From the NCBI GenBank assembly GCA_964503595.1, contig CAZDAM010000006.1, positions 1 to 60,172 of the forward strand: DNA of 60,172 bases, given 5' to 3'. The notes under the pieces are model-generated. The model did not search any database. It was not told the DNA's origin and saw only the letters and a program-made list of their open reading frames with translations. Source of the stretch: CAZDAM01 sp964503595 (GTDB lineage Bacteria; Muiribacteriota; UBA6191). Positions 17,400 to 26,633 of this stretch are shown one piece after another (the stretch's first letter is position 1; each line of letters begins with the position of its first letter). The position numbers were made by a program, and so were the translations under genes.

Positions 17400-18485
17400 T
17401 TAATCGAGAATCAGCCAGTTAGGGCGGGGAAGAACTCTGGGACTGGTGGGGGTTGAAGCTGGAGCCGAGGGCTTTGAAGTCTGGTTTAGATGACGGGCCA
17501 TGGCTTCAAGTTCAGCCTGAATATGAGCCATATCGGCGCTTATGATTCCTCCGGGCTCTGAACTTTCAATCAGGAGTTCCGGAGAGGGGCGGGGCAGGCG
17601 ATCCTGCATCTTGGGTGTAACCAGAACGGGCTCGAAGGTCTTTATGCTGCGTGTGGCCGCTGGGGTTTCGGGCTCGGCTCTGATTTCTGATGGAGGAGTC
17701 ATGGCTGGAGCTGCAACCGAGGGCTCTTCCATAACTGGAGCCGAAGCATCTTGGGGCTCCGGGGGGCTCTCAAAGGCTCGGAAGGCATCCATCCAGCTTT
17801 CATCGTCTGATTCCAGACGAATCCAGGACAGGATCTCTTCACGGACATGGGACTCATCATAGGTTCGGGTCTGTGAGGAGATGGGCTCTGTGGAGGAAGT
17901 CAGAGTCTGAATGGTCCCCCGGACTGTCGGTTGGGACAGCTCAGGAATCTCCCTCTCCCGGGTAGGGCTCATGGTTTGAAAGCGTCCGGGGAAAGCTTTT
18001 TGCAGGGCTATTGCGAGCTGGGTGGCAACCTCATTGGCAGAAGCATCAGAGGGAAGAGCCAGCAGGATATGGGGTACTGCCAGAGAGGTGATGATTCGAA
18101 AGGGAAGTTCTCCGACATCCCGGATTCCTCCGAGAGACTGGACATAAATGGACCGAAGGCGCTGGGCTCGGGAGCTTTCCTGGGGGTCAAGGTAGGGGTT
18201 GAGAAGGGTGAAGCCACCAGCTACAGGTCTGGTCCCAGGGGGTTGGGCAGTCACGACGATCGCCAGGAGAAGGGGAAAGCGGTTGATTTCCTGAGTGAGG
18301 TTGTCCGGCTGGCCTGGTTCAAAAAGGAAGCTGTCCATTTCGCCATTTGGGGGCAGCATGGAATTCAGGATGCCGGGTACATTTCGCCAGCCTTCGATGT
18401 TTTCAATGGCGTGACGAACCAGCACGGCACTGTGCGCGGAAAATACGAGGAAAGGAAAGAGCGTGACGACCAGAACCGGGCGCAT
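17400..18485 (-). CDS. Secreted protein of unknown function with proline/serine-rich C-terminal half
   Basis: 361 residues from ATG 18485, which puts a signal peptide (VLVVTLFPFLVFSAHS) at the N-terminus. Residues 20-170 look globular and may relate to periplasmic amidase or peptidoglycan-associated folds, but I do not recognise the family. Residues 215-361 are rich in P, S, E and A and probably disordered, ending LPRPNWLILD. A TTGGAC-16-TATAAT promoter ends 6 nt before the ATG, so the transcript would start on the initiation codon itself. It heads the GerMN/NHL/hydrolase/TPR run. Confidence 0.68.
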   Translation of the reverse strand: MRPVLVVTLFPFLVFSAHSAVLVRHAIENIEGWRNVPGILNSMLPPNGEMDSFLFEPGQPDNLTQEINRFPLLLAIVVTAQPPGTRPVAGGFTLLNPYLDPQESSRAQRLRSIYVQSLGGIRDVGELPFRIITSLAVPHILLALPSDASANEVATQLAIALQKAFPGRFQTMSPTREREIPELSQPTVRGTIQTLTSSTEPISSQTRTYDESHVREEILSWIRLESDDESWMDAFRAFESPPEPQDASAPVMEEPSVAAPAMTPPSEIRAEPETPAATRSIKTFEPVLVTPKMQDRLPRPSPELLIESSEPGGIISADMAHIQAELEAMARHLNQTSKPSAPASTPTSPRVLPRPNWLILD

Positions 18486-18491
18486 GGCTTG

Positions 18492-18519
18492 ATTATAGCA
18501 TAGATACGGAATTGTCCAA
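18492..18519 (-). promoter_or_regulatory. Leaderless sigma70-type promoter for the 18485 gene
   Basis: Minus strand: -35 TTGGAC (18514-18519), 16-nt spacer, perfect -10 TATAAT (18492-18497), then CAAGCC and the ATG. A standard start site 7 nt past the -10 is the A of the ATG. The -10 also contains the TAA stop codon of the upstream HEAT gene. Confidence 0.6.
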
Positions 18520-19386
18520 GCGTTGTCTGAGCCGCTTAAGAACCCACCCGGCAGCAGCTCTGACCAGAGGGCTTGGATGACTTTGGGCCAGTTCGACCCG
18601 GCGACAGGAAATTTCCGAACCGATTTCGGCCAGAGCATACAGAGCTTCAGCCGCAACGACAGGATGGGCGCAGCTGACTTCAGCTTCTACCCGCATGCGG
18701 AACTGTTCGAGGCGGAAGTGGGCCACAATTTCAAGGGCCCCCTGTCTGACAGCGGCTTCGGGATGGCGGAGCAGGGGTTCCAGGATGAAGTTGGAAGGTG
18801 CGGCAGGAAGGGCTTTCCAGGAAATCAGGGCGGCATAGAGATCCTCGGGAGGAAGCTCAGGGTATTTGAGAATATGTTCGAGCAATGGGGGAATATCCCT
18901 GACTTCCAGGGGACGCTGAACCTGGCCCAGAACCTTGAGACGCTCCAGATCATTTTCCAGGAAACGGGGATGGATTTTCCTCATCAGGCTTTGGGGGGGG
19001 GGGTGTTCCGGCTGGCTCAGACGGGACTCATAAAAATCAGGCTCGGATTCGCGGCTTTTGCGGCGAATCCTGATTTCCTCATCCATTCTTTCCATCTGAT
19101 CAAACAGGAGTTGCATGGCTCTTGGAGAGGAAGAGCGGGCCAGTATTCTGGCGGAATAAAGGGCTATTTTTTCGGAAGGATGAGCCAGCATGCGGGCCAG
19201 AAAATTCAGATCCTGTTCTTCAAGTTTCCGGGCAGCCTCATCGATGCGGCTGAAAAGCAGATCCTGAGCCGGCCATTCTTTTGAAAGTGTGAATTGTTCT
19301 TCGGCATCATCCTCGTCGGAAAGCCATTGCCAGACGCGCCAGGCGCAAAGAGCAATGACCAGATTGAGCAGAATTTTCATGAGCAT
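18493..19386 (-). CDS. Membrane-anchored HEAT-repeat protein carrying an 11-nt poly-C tract
   Basis: 297 residues. The N-terminus is a single membrane anchor (MKILLNLVIALCAWRVWQWL) and the rest is alpha-helical with HEAT/armadillo-like repeats, such as SEKIALYSARILARSS, EAAVRQGALEIVAHF and PLVRAAAGWVLKRL. These are protein-binding solenoids; the partner is unknown. Codons near residue 130 read through a run of 11 consecutive C (on the coding strand) encoding a Pro triplet in EHPPPQS, a site where slippage would frameshift the gene. It is divergent from the large TPR gene. Confidence 0.75.
   Translation of the reverse strand: MLMKILLNLVIALCAWRVWQWLSDEDDAEEQFTLSKEWPAQDLLFSRIDEAARKLEEQDLNFLARMLAHPSEKIALYSARILARSSSPRAMQLLFDQMERMDEEIRIRRKSRESEPDFYESRLSQPEHPPPQSLMRKIHPRFLENDLERLKVLGQVQRPLEVRDIPPLLEHILKYPELPPEDLYAALISWKALPAAPSNFILEPLLRHPEAAVRQGALEIVAHFRLEQFRMRVEAEVSCAHPVVAAEALYALAEIGSEISCRRVELAQSHPSPLVRAAAGWVLKRLRQRLDNSVSML
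18993..19003. repeat. 11-nt homopolymeric G/C tract inside the HEAT-repeat gene
   Basis: Eleven consecutive G on the plus strand (11 C in the coding sense). It is the longest G or C run I saw in the window; others reach 8, for example 24813-24820 in the rluD-like gene and near 30185 in the tamB-like gene. In other bacteria such tracts act as contingency loci that switch genes on and off. Confidence 0.8.
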
Positions 19387-19478
19387 GTCGCGCTCATCCT
19401 AAGGTTCTTGGATGGATGGGACAATGCAGCTTCCCGAAAGTCCTTCAAAACATGGCCGTTTAGCCCGATTTTGTAAAT

Positions 19479-22400
19479 GTGAAGATACGACTGTTCTGGT
19501 TTGCTGTTCTGTTCCTCATGAGTTTTCTCATGCATCTTCGGGCATCTGAGGATTTCTGGGAGAGCGAATTTTCCAGCATTCTTGCAACGGGAACGGTAGA
19601 AAAGCAGGCTCACCTGCTGGCCCGGATTCCTCTGGCTGACCCATCCTGGGCCCAGATGGCCCTGAAACTGATCGGCCGCGAGCCTCTGGTCATGGAATCC
19701 TGGCTTTTTGAACTCAACGGCGACAACCTCATTTTAAACGACGATCCTTTGGAACCTCTTCAGGACGATCTGTTTCCCGAGCAGATCTATTTTCCCCGTT
19801 TTGAGGGGCTCGAAAAACCGTATGGGGCCTATGCGGCCTCGTATTATCGTCAGAGAAAGCTCAAAGAGTGTCTGATGGAGCTTCAGAAACTGGAGGAAAA
19901 ATCCAGAGGGGATCTGATTCTTTTACAGAATCTGGCCGCCGTTTATGAGGAAGCCGGTTTTTCTGAGCATGCTCTGCAAAGGCTTAGAATTGTCCTGAAG
20001 CTGACTCCGGATCCGGATTTGAGAATTCAGGTCAAACTCAGGCAGATTCGTCTGCTTTCCCGCTTGAGAAGGGACCAGGAATGCCTGAAACTGCTCAGAG
20101 AGCTCAGACAGGAACTGCAGAAGAGGGTTTCTCAGGCCAAAGATCGTCTGGAAAGCTCTCCTCTGGAAGACCAGGAACGTTTTTTTGCGGCTTCCCAGAC
20201 CGAAGAAACCCTTCTGGCGGCCATCCGCAATGCCGAGGGAGCTATTCATTATCGCCTGGGTGGAGATGTTCTGGCTTTTGAGGCCTTTGACTCTCTGGGC
20301 CGGCAATGGCCCGGTGTTTTTGCCTATGCCATGAATCGCAGCAAGGTCTGGCTGAATCGCAAGAATTATGAATCCACCCTGAAATCCGTTCAGGATATGC
20401 TGGCCAATGTCAGAAAAGCCGAAACCGGGATACGCCAGCAGGCAGAATCCCAGATTGGCTATGGAAATTTTGAACAGGGACAGGATCTGGCGGCTGCGGC
20501 AAATCATCTGGCTGTCATGGTCGGAAGGCTTTTGACCCGCCGGGCAGAAGTTCTTTTCATGGCTGAACTGGAAGATGAGGCCTTAAAAGCTCTGAATGAT
20601 GCGGTGAATGCCAGTCGGCGAGTGCCGGAAGCCTGGTATCGCAAGGGGCAGATCCTTGCAGAAAGGGGAGAGTTTTCCTCCGCCATTGCCGCTTTTCGCC
20701 GGGTTCTGGAACAGTCCGGACCGAACCGGGCGATTCATCAGGATGCTCTGGTCTGGATTGAGAATGTATTTCGTGAAGAATCCAGGGTTGCAGTTACAGA
20801 AGCTTCCAAGGAACTCAGGCTTAAGGATGAATACCGTCAGGGACTTACGGTTGAAGAGCAGGAAGAGATTCTGGATGCAGCCCGTCTTGTGGCTTACGGT
20901 CGTGGCTGGTATCGGCAGGGAAGATTTCAGAAAATTATCGATGAGTTCCGGCAGGCCCAGGCCCAGTGGCCCAATATTCTGGAAATCCCGCTTCTTCTGG
21001 CCCGTTCTTACCGGGAGCTTGGGCAGGGTCATCTGAGTGAATTCTGGTATGACAATGTTCTGGAACAGAACGCCAATCAGCCGGAAGCCCTGGCCGGCAA
21101 GGCGGCCTGGCTTGCCTTAAGAAATGAAAAAAGCAGGGCGACTCAGCTTCTTCTGAAGCTCAGACAGGTGGATCCCGATAGCGCTGCGACCCGGGCGGCT
21201 TTTGGCTGGTTCTGGTATTTGAGTGGGGACTTTGGCCGGGCGATTCGCTCCTTAAAGGAAGCCATCAAGCTGGAACCAAGAGAGGGGGAATGGCACTATC
21301 GCCTGGGGATGTCCTGGCTGCGTCTGGGATCTTTTGATATGGCGGCCCGCAAGTTTGAAGATGCGAGGGTAGCCGGATATCCCTATACCAGGGTTCATCT
21401 TCTGAAGGGGTTGTCGCTTTTGAAAGCCGGAAGAGCGAGAGAAGGCGAAAAGGCCCTTCTTTCTGCCAGTTCGGAGAAAGCGGATTCTCCGGAAATCCGT
21501 TCTTTTGCCCGCAAACTCCTGGCCAATCTGAGTGAAGCCCGCCAGCTTAACACTACGGATCCCCAAGCTTTGCCTGCTCCGCTTAGAGCTTTGAGTGGAT
21601 TCCGTATGCGGGAAAAATCGCTCAGGGAACTCGAATTCGCCGTTGAAGAAGCCGCTTCAGGCTCGACGCTTCAGGCTGTTGAACTTTTACAGAAAAGGCT
21701 TGAGGTGGATCCGAAAAACCTGAGCCTGATTCATGCCACCGCTGTTCTGGAACTGATGCTTGAGCGTGAAGAACAGGCCTGGCAGAGACTTTGGGTGGCT
21801 CAGGATGAGTACCCGTGGGACTGGAGAATTCTGGGAAGCATTGCCGAGATTGCCTTTCGGAGGGGGATGATTGATCAGAGTCTTCTGGCCTGGAACCGTA
21901 TGCCGGCAGATTCCGGTTTCTTGGATGAAGAAAAATTGCTGGCACCGATTTTCAAGGAACTCAACCAGAGGCTTCAGATCCAGGCTGATGATGAATGGGC
22001 GATTTATCACAAGGCGCTTTTGTTTGTACATACCCGTCAGGATTCCGAGGCTCTGGAAATTCTGAGCCGTCATGCTGTTCGGGAGGATCGAAGAACCGAA
22101 TATGGCCCTGCGATTCAGATTCTTCGGGCCCAGATTCTTTACCGGCTGGGACTGACCTCGACCCGCAGCGAGCTTAAGGATGAGGCTTTGAAGCTTCTTG
22201 AGCAGGCGGGATATCGTTATGTCGAAGTTGCCCGCCGCTACAATTCGGTGGAAGACGTATTGCCTCCTCCTCCGGTGAAGATTCCAGGAATCGAGCCGGT
22301 TCCGGAAGAACAGATTGCCTATCTCAAGTCCAAAACGGCGAAAGAAGCAACCCGTCAGCCGATGTATCAGACGGTGCCCATGTTGAGAAAAGCCGATAAT

Positions 22401-23246
22401 CTGGTGGTCTGGAAGAAGCTGGATGCCATTTTGAAGGATCCGGATCATATCCCCCAAAGAGTCCTGAGTTCCTATGATCTCTACCTGAAGAAAAAACGGG
22501 GCGCTGAAGAGGAATATGCGCCGATGGTAGGTCGGGAAAAGTCGAAGGAGGCTGATAAGAATCAGGCTGAATTCGAGGAGAAGATCCAGACGGAATACGA
22601 AAACCGGATGAAGCTTGCCGTGGATCGTATCCTCAATGGCCGTTTGGGAGAATCACTGGAATTTTTGCAGGAAGCGGTCAGCTTTCGGCCGGATGGGGAA
22701 GAGGCCTATTTTGGCATCATGGCTCTTCTGCTTCTGGATGGGCGTTATGAAGAATTGGGGCGTCTGACTTCCATTCTGGATGGACTGACATCCCACCGGG
22801 TGATGGTTTTGGCCCTAAAGGCCCATATGAGTTTTCAGCGAGGGCTGTTTTCTCAGGCCCAGTCCTGGCTTGAGATGCTTCCGGATGGCAAGAGACTTCC
22901 GTCAAACCGCATTGTACGGGCACTTTTACAGGTCTATACCGATACGGCCCGTCGGGCCCCCAAGGATTTTGAAGCCAATTTCCGCCTGGGGCTGCTTCTT
23001 GGAATCACCCTGCAATATGACAAGGCGGCTTTGGCCTATCGTCGGGTGGAGGGGCCACGGGGACTGGTTTCCTACCTTTGTGAAGCTCTGGCTTTTCAGG
23101 CTCACCAGGAAATGAGACTGAGTCCGGCTCAGGAGGCTTTGAAGCTTATGGGGCAGCTATCAGAGCTTGAGAAGAGAGAAACATGGATAGAATTGTCCAA
23201 GGATCTGGATCGTTTTGTAAGGGAATTTCGCTTCGTAACGCAATAG
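19479..23246 (+). CDS. Very large exported TPR-repeat protein
   Basis: 1255 residues starting at GTG 19479; the overlapping ATG at 19477 leads straight into TGA. The N-terminal hydrophobic segment (LFWFAVLFLMSFLMHL) looks like a signal peptide. The rest is almost wholly helical with many tetratricopeptide repeats spread from about residue 110 to 1250, such as PEAWYRKGQILAERGEFSSA, REGEWHYRLGMSWLRLGSF and DFEANFRLGLLLGITLQYD, giving a long superhelical scaffold. No catalytic domain is visible. It lies 30 nt upstream of lspA. Its role is probably in envelope assembly or cargo binding; that is inference. Confidence 0.82.
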   Translation: MKIRLFWFAVLFLMSFLMHLRASEDFWESEFSSILATGTVEKQAHLLARIPLADPSWAQMALKLIGREPLVMESWLFELNGDNLILNDDPLEPLQDDLFPEQIYFPRFEGLEKPYGAYAASYYRQRKLKECLMELQKLEEKSRGDLILLQNLAAVYEEAGFSEHALQRLRIVLKLTPDPDLRIQVKLRQIRLLSRLRRDQECLKLLRELRQELQKRVSQAKDRLESSPLEDQERFFAASQTEETLLAAIRNAEGAIHYRLGGDVLAFEAFDSLGRQWPGVFAYAMNRSKVWLNRKNYESTLKSVQDMLANVRKAETGIRQQAESQIGYGNFEQGQDLAAAANHLAVMVGRLLTRRAEVLFMAELEDEALKALNDAVNASRRVPEAWYRKGQILAERGEFSSAIAAFRRVLEQSGPNRAIHQDALVWIENVFREESRVAVTEASKELRLKDEYRQGLTVEEQEEILDAARLVAYGRGWYRQGRFQKIIDEFRQAQAQWPNILEIPLLLARSYRELGQGHLSEFWYDNVLEQNANQPEALAGKAAWLALRNEKSRATQLLLKLRQVDPDSAATRAAFGWFWYLSGDFGRAIRSLKEAIKLEPREGEWHYRLGMSWLRLGSFDMAARKFEDARVAGYPYTRVHLLKGLSLLKAGRAREGEKALLSASSEKADSPEIRSFARKLLANLSEARQLNTTDPQALPAPLRALSGFRMREKSLRELEFAVEEAASGSTLQAVELLQKRLEVDPKNLSLIHATAVLELMLEREEQAWQRLWVAQDEYPWDWRILGSIAEIAFRRGMIDQSLLAWNRMPADSGFLDEEKLLAPIFKELNQRLQIQADDEWAIYHKALLFVHTRQDSEALEILSRHAVREDRRTEYGPAIQILRAQILYRLGLTSTRSELKDEALKLLEQAGYRYVEVARRYNSVEDVLPPPPVKIPGIEPVPEEQIAYLKSKTAKEATRQPMYQTVPMLRKADNLVVWKKLDAILKDPDHIPQRVLSSYDLYLKKKRGAEEEYAPMVGREKSKEADKNQAEFEEKIQTEYENRMKLAVDRILNGRLGESLEFLQEAVSFRPDGEEAYFGIMALLLLDGRYEELGRLTSILDGLTSHRVMVLALKAHMSFQRGLFSQAQSWLEMLPDGKRLPSNRIVRALLQVYTDTARRAPKDFEANFRLGLLLGITLQYDKAALAYRRVEGPRGLVSYLCEALAFQAHQEMRLSPAQEALKLMGQLSELEKRETWIELSKDLDRFVREFRFVTQ

Positions 23247-23254
23247 AAGCAACG

Positions 23255-23263
23255 TGCTATACT
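23255..23263 (+). promoter_or_regulatory. Extended -10 promoter of lspA
   Basis: TGC-TATACT forms an extended -10 (TGnTAtacT); no convincing -35 is seen. A start site near 23270 would leave a leader of about 7 nt before ATG 23277. Confidence 0.4.
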
Positions 23264-23276
23264 TCTGGGTGAAATC

Positions 23277-23912
23277 ATGATTGGATTGGAAGACAAGGAA
23301 CGGGTACCGGTAAAGTTCGGTCTTAAAGAAGCCTTCATCTGGGCACGCTGGTATCTGGGCTCCATGCTTCTTGGACTTTTATGGCTGCCTTTTCTGTGCC
23401 TGATTTCCCTGCCCAAGGTCTTAAGCCGCAATACCATGTTTGTATCTTTCTGGTTCATGCTGGGACTGGACTGGTTGCTGAAGCGGTATTTCTCGGAGCT
23501 TCTGGCCAATGGGCGTACCATTGATCTGATTGATAACTGGTTGAGTCTGACTCTGGTTCATAACAAAGGCGCGGCTTTTGGAATGATGAAGGGCTGGGGT
23601 TGGTTCTTTATCCTGATGGCGATCATTTCCTGTGCGGTGATTCTGGTAATTTTGGCTTTATGGAGAGAAAAATACCCCCTGACTTCCTGGGCTCTGGTCT
23701 TTATTCTGTCCGGTGCGATTGGCAACATGATCGATCGCATTGAATTCAACCATGTCATCGACTACATCCTGGTCTATCACGGGGACTGGAAATTTCCGGT
23801 TTTCAATTTTGCGGATATGGCCATCAATGTCGGGGTGGGGCTGATTGCTCTTGATGTTCTCTTCGATCAGATCCGGATCATGAAGGAAGCTTCGGCGGGG
23901 AAGGAAAACTAA
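23277..23912 (+). CDS. lspA: Lipoprotein signal peptidase (signal peptidase II) with N-terminal extension
   Basis: 211 residues; typical LspA is about 160-170. The core has four membrane helices and the family motifs LVHNKGAAFG, GNMIDRI and VIDYI, and FNFADMAINVG. D153 and D180 are spaced 27 residues apart exactly like the catalytic aspartates of E. coli LspA, so the aspartyl protease centre is intact. The enzyme cleaves prolipoproteins after diacylglyceryl transfer by Lgt, which is encoded 3 nt downstream. About 45 extra N-terminal residues, including a hydrophobic WYLGSMLLGLLWLPFLCLI segment, are unusual. The window encodes several lipoproteins that would be its substrates. Confidence 0.94.
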   Translation: MIGLEDKERVPVKFGLKEAFIWARWYLGSMLLGLLWLPFLCLISLPKVLSRNTMFVSFWFMLGLDWLLKRYFSELLANGRTIDLIDNWLSLTLVHNKGAAFGMMKGWGWFFILMAIISCAVILVILALWREKYPLTSWALVFILSGAIGNMIDRIEFNHVIDYILVYHGDWKFPVFNFADMAINVGVGLIALDVLFDQIRIMKEASAGKEN

Positions 23913-23915
23913 AGC

Positions 23916-24695
23916 ATGCATCCCGTACTTTTTACGATTTTCGGCCTGCCGGTCTATACCTATGGTGTGGCCCTGGCCTGTGCCTTCTACTGTGCAGCCC
24001 AGTGGGCCGTGAAAGCGGGTAAAGAAAGAGGAATTGATGAAGAATCAGTTCTGAATCTGGCCATCATTTCGATTCTTTCCGCGATTGTGGGGGCGAGGGT
24101 CTGCTATGTCCTGATCAAATGGGATTACTATAGCCAGAACCTTCTGGAGATCATTCAGATCTACAAGGGCGGACTGGTTTTCTTCGGAGGACTGATCGGG
24201 GGCATGATCGGTGGAGTAACCTACTGGGTCCGAAAAAGCAGGCCACTCCTTGAAATGGCGGATATCGTCTCCATGAGCGTCATTTTAGGCCAGGCCATCG
24301 GTCGCATCGGCTGTTTTTTCTATGGCTGCTGCTATGGAATCCCGACAAATCTTCCCTGGGCGGTGAAATTTCCCAAACTGCTTGTTCCACGCCATCCCAC
24401 CCAGATTTATGAAGCTCTAGGGAACTTTGTGATTTTCGGGGTTCTGATCTGGGCGTTTCGCAAGCGTCTGCGTCCCGGTATGGTGGTCTGTCTCTATTTC
24501 TATCTTTATGGTATTTTCCGCTTCTCAATTGAGATGATCCGGGATGATTTCCGGGGGACGATTCTGGGGATTCAGTCTTTGTCGACTTCTCAGACCATTG
24601 CCGTCATCGGCATCATCGGGGCTTTGATACTGCATGTCTTCATCTACCGTAAGCCAGAAAATTCAGATTCAGGCGCAGGAGAGCGCGAGGCTTGA
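23916..24695 (+). CDS. lgt: Prolipoprotein diacylglyceryl transferase
   Basis: 259 residues with several hydrophobic helices. The Lgt signature GRIGCFFYGCCYG lies at about residues 128-140; the YKGGLVFFGG stretch and C-terminal R-F-x-x-E-x-x-R-D region also fit the family. Lgt moves a diacylglyceryl group from phosphatidylglycerol to the lipobox cysteine, the first step before LspA cleavage. Its 3' end overlaps the rluD-like gene by 62 nt. Confidence 0.95.
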   Translation: MHPVLFTIFGLPVYTYGVALACAFYCAAQWAVKAGKERGIDEESVLNLAIISILSAIVGARVCYVLIKWDYYSQNLLEIIQIYKGGLVFFGGLIGGMIGGVTYWVRKSRPLLEMADIVSMSVILGQAIGRIGCFFYGCCYGIPTNLPWAVKFPKLLVPRHPTQIYEALGNFVIFGVLIWAFRKRLRPGMVVCLYFYLYGIFRFSIEMIRDDFRGTILGIQSLSTSQTIAVIGIIGALILHVFIYRKPENSDSGAGEREA

Positions 24696-25569
24696 TGCTT
24701 TTTTAGCCGAGGTTCTGCCGGATCAGACCCGAAGCTATATCCAGTCCCTGATTCAGGACGGTCATATCCGCATCAACGGAGAAATTCAGACCAAGAAGTC
24801 GACCCGCCTCAAGGGGGGGGAAGAGGTTGAAGTTCTGATTCCTGCGGCTCGCCCGATGGATCTGAAACCGGTGGATCTGGGTCTTGAAGTCCTTTTTGAG
24901 GACATGCATTTTGTCGGGGTGCATAAGCCGGCAGGGGTTCTGACTCATCCCAACCATGAAGGCCATGATCAGACTCTGGTGCATGGACTTCTGCATCAGA
25001 TCGGGGATCTGGCGGGGATTCATGGTGAGTTAAGACCGGGTATTGTCCATCGTCTGGATCGGGATACCAGCGGCCTCCTCCTGGTGGCCAAATCCGATCC
25101 GGCCCAGCTGGCTTTGCAGAATCTGTTCTCCTCCCGCAAGATAGCCAAGCATTACTATGCTCTGTGTCATGGAAAGCTTCAGGAAAAGAGCGGGGAGATT
25201 GAAAAGCCTCTGGGAAGGGATCCCAGGCGCAGAACCCTTCAGAAGATCAGTCCGGATGGGCGAAATGCCCTGACCCGGTATACCTGCATCAGGAGCTGGG
25301 GAAATTTCCATCTGATGCGGATTCAGATCCTGACGGGAAGAACCCATCAGATCCGGGTCCACATGAAATCTGTGGGACTTCCGGTGGTCGGAGATCAGGA
25401 ATACGGGGGCCGGCTGATTCCACGCTGGTCCAAGCGGTTTCTTCTGCACAGTTTCTCGCTTCGGTTTGTCCATCCCCTGACTCAGGAAAAGCTTTACATC
25501 CGCTGTCCTCTCCCTCAGGATATGCGCCAGGTCATCCAGCGCCTGAACCGGGGTGAAATCCACCCCTGA
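24634..25569 (+). CDS. rluD: RluA/RluD-family 23S rRNA pseudouridine synthase
   Basis: 311 residues. An S4 RNA-binding domain comes first (RLDAFLAEVLPDQTRSYIQ, residues about 19-80), then the pseudouridine synthase domain with the catalytic motif HRLDRDTSGLLL (D142 is the catalytic aspartate) and the distal RTHQIRVH motif. RluD-type enzymes modify U residues in helix 69 of 23S rRNA; RluC or RluA specificity cannot be excluded. The S4 domain begins before the lgt stop codon, so the 62-nt overlap with lgt appears real. A run of 8 G lies at 24813-24820. Confidence 0.88.
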   Translation: MSSSTVSQKIQIQAQESARLDAFLAEVLPDQTRSYIQSLIQDGHIRINGEIQTKKSTRLKGGEEVEVLIPAARPMDLKPVDLGLEVLFEDMHFVGVHKPAGVLTHPNHEGHDQTLVHGLLHQIGDLAGIHGELRPGIVHRLDRDTSGLLLVAKSDPAQLALQNLFSSRKIAKHYYALCHGKLQEKSGEIEKPLGRDPRRRTLQKISPDGRNALTRYTCIRSWGNFHLMRIQILTGRTHQIRVHMKSVGLPVVGDQEYGGRLIPRWSKRFLLHSFSLRFVHPLTQEKLYIRCPLPQDMRQVIQRLNRGEIHP

Positions 25570-25583
25570 ATAGGAATTGAAAT

Positions 25584-26633
25584 ATGTTCTCAAAACTCTT
25601 CGGACGCAAAAAAACAGATGCAGGTCTGGCAGATGAAATTGAAGCCGAACACGCCAGAAAAAAGGCCAGTGGTGAAATTTCTTCGTCTTCCTCGGTTCTT
25701 CTTGAGGAAGAAGCTTTAGATGAAAAATCGGTTCTTGACCGACTGAGCAAGGGACTGAAGAAGACTTCCAGCGGACTTTTAAGTGGTCTTGGCAGCATTT
25801 TTGGCCAGAAAAGCCTTGAGGAGGAGGATTACGAGGATCTGGAAGCCCTTCTGATTCAGTCAGATATCGGAGTCGCGACGGCTTCTGCCCTCGTGGAGGA
25901 AATCCGTGAAGGTGTGGATGCCGGGGATTTCAGGAATGCCCAGGATGCTGTTGCGTTTCTGAAGGGACGGCTCAAGAAGATGCTGACCCTGGATGCAAGA
26001 CCGCTGAACACCAGTGCCAGGCCTCTAAGTGTGATTCTGATGCTTGGAATCAATGGAGCGGGCAAGACGACCACAACAGCCAAGCTGGCCTGGCTGATGA
26101 AGAATATGGGCAAGAAGCCCATGCTTGCAGCCTGCGATACTTTCCGTGCCGGAGCCGTCGCCCAGCTGAAAACCTGGGGAGAAAGGCTTGAGATTGATGT
26201 GATTGAAGGCAGGGAAGGTCAGGACCCGGCCAGCGTTGCCTTTGAGTCCATCAAGAAGGCTCGTGAAGCTGGGGCGGATCTTCTGATCATTGATACTGCC
26301 GGTCGTCTTCATACCCAGAAAAACCTGATGCAGGAACTGGAAAAAATCAACCGGGTGATTCAGAAGCAGATTCCGGAGGCTCCTCATGAATCTCTTCTGG
26401 TTCTGGACGCCACCATTGGTCAGAACGCCATTTCCCAGGCCAGGCAGTTTCATGCCGCCATCGGTGTGAGTGGACTGGTGATGACCAAACTTGATGGTAC
26501 GGCCAAGGGCGGAGTCGTGGTTGCGATTCAGAAAGAACTGGGGCTGCCGGTTCGCTTCATTGGTGTTGGAGAAAAATTCGGGGATTTGCAGCCTTTTCAT
26601 CCCGCCCAGTTTACGGAGGCTTTCTTTGCGTGA
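25584..26633 (+). CDS. ftsY: Signal recognition particle receptor FtsY
   Basis: 349 residues. A short charged N-terminal A region precedes the NG domain with Walker motif GINGAGKTTTTAKLA (about residue 155), DTFRAGAVAQL, DTAGRLHTQ and TKLDGTAKGG. FtsY docks SRP-bound ribosomes at the inner membrane for co-translational insertion. An AGGA SD precedes the ATG. The 3' end overlaps rsmI by 8 nt; the SD of rsmI is inside the ftsY coding region. Confidence 0.96.
   Translation: MFSKLFGRKKTDAGLADEIEAEHARKKASGEISSSSSVLLEEEALDEKSVLDRLSKGLKKTSSGLLSGLGSIFGQKSLEEEDYEDLEALLIQSDIGVATASALVEEIREGVDAGDFRNAQDAVAFLKGRLKKMLTLDARPLNTSARPLSVILMLGINGAGKTTTTAKLAWLMKNMGKKPMLAACDTFRAGAVAQLKTWGERLEIDVIEGREGQDPASVAFESIKKAREAGADLLIIDTAGRLHTQKNLMQELEKINRVIQKQIPEAPHESLLVLDATIGQNAISQARQFHAAIGVSGLVMTKLDGTAKGGVVVAIQKELGLPVRFIGVGEKFGDLQPFHPAQFTEAFFA

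Noticed and set aside
19479..23246. DNA-level tandem repeats in the giant TPR gene
   Set aside because: The repeats are visible only as protein-level TPR pattern; I saw no near-identical DNA repeats.
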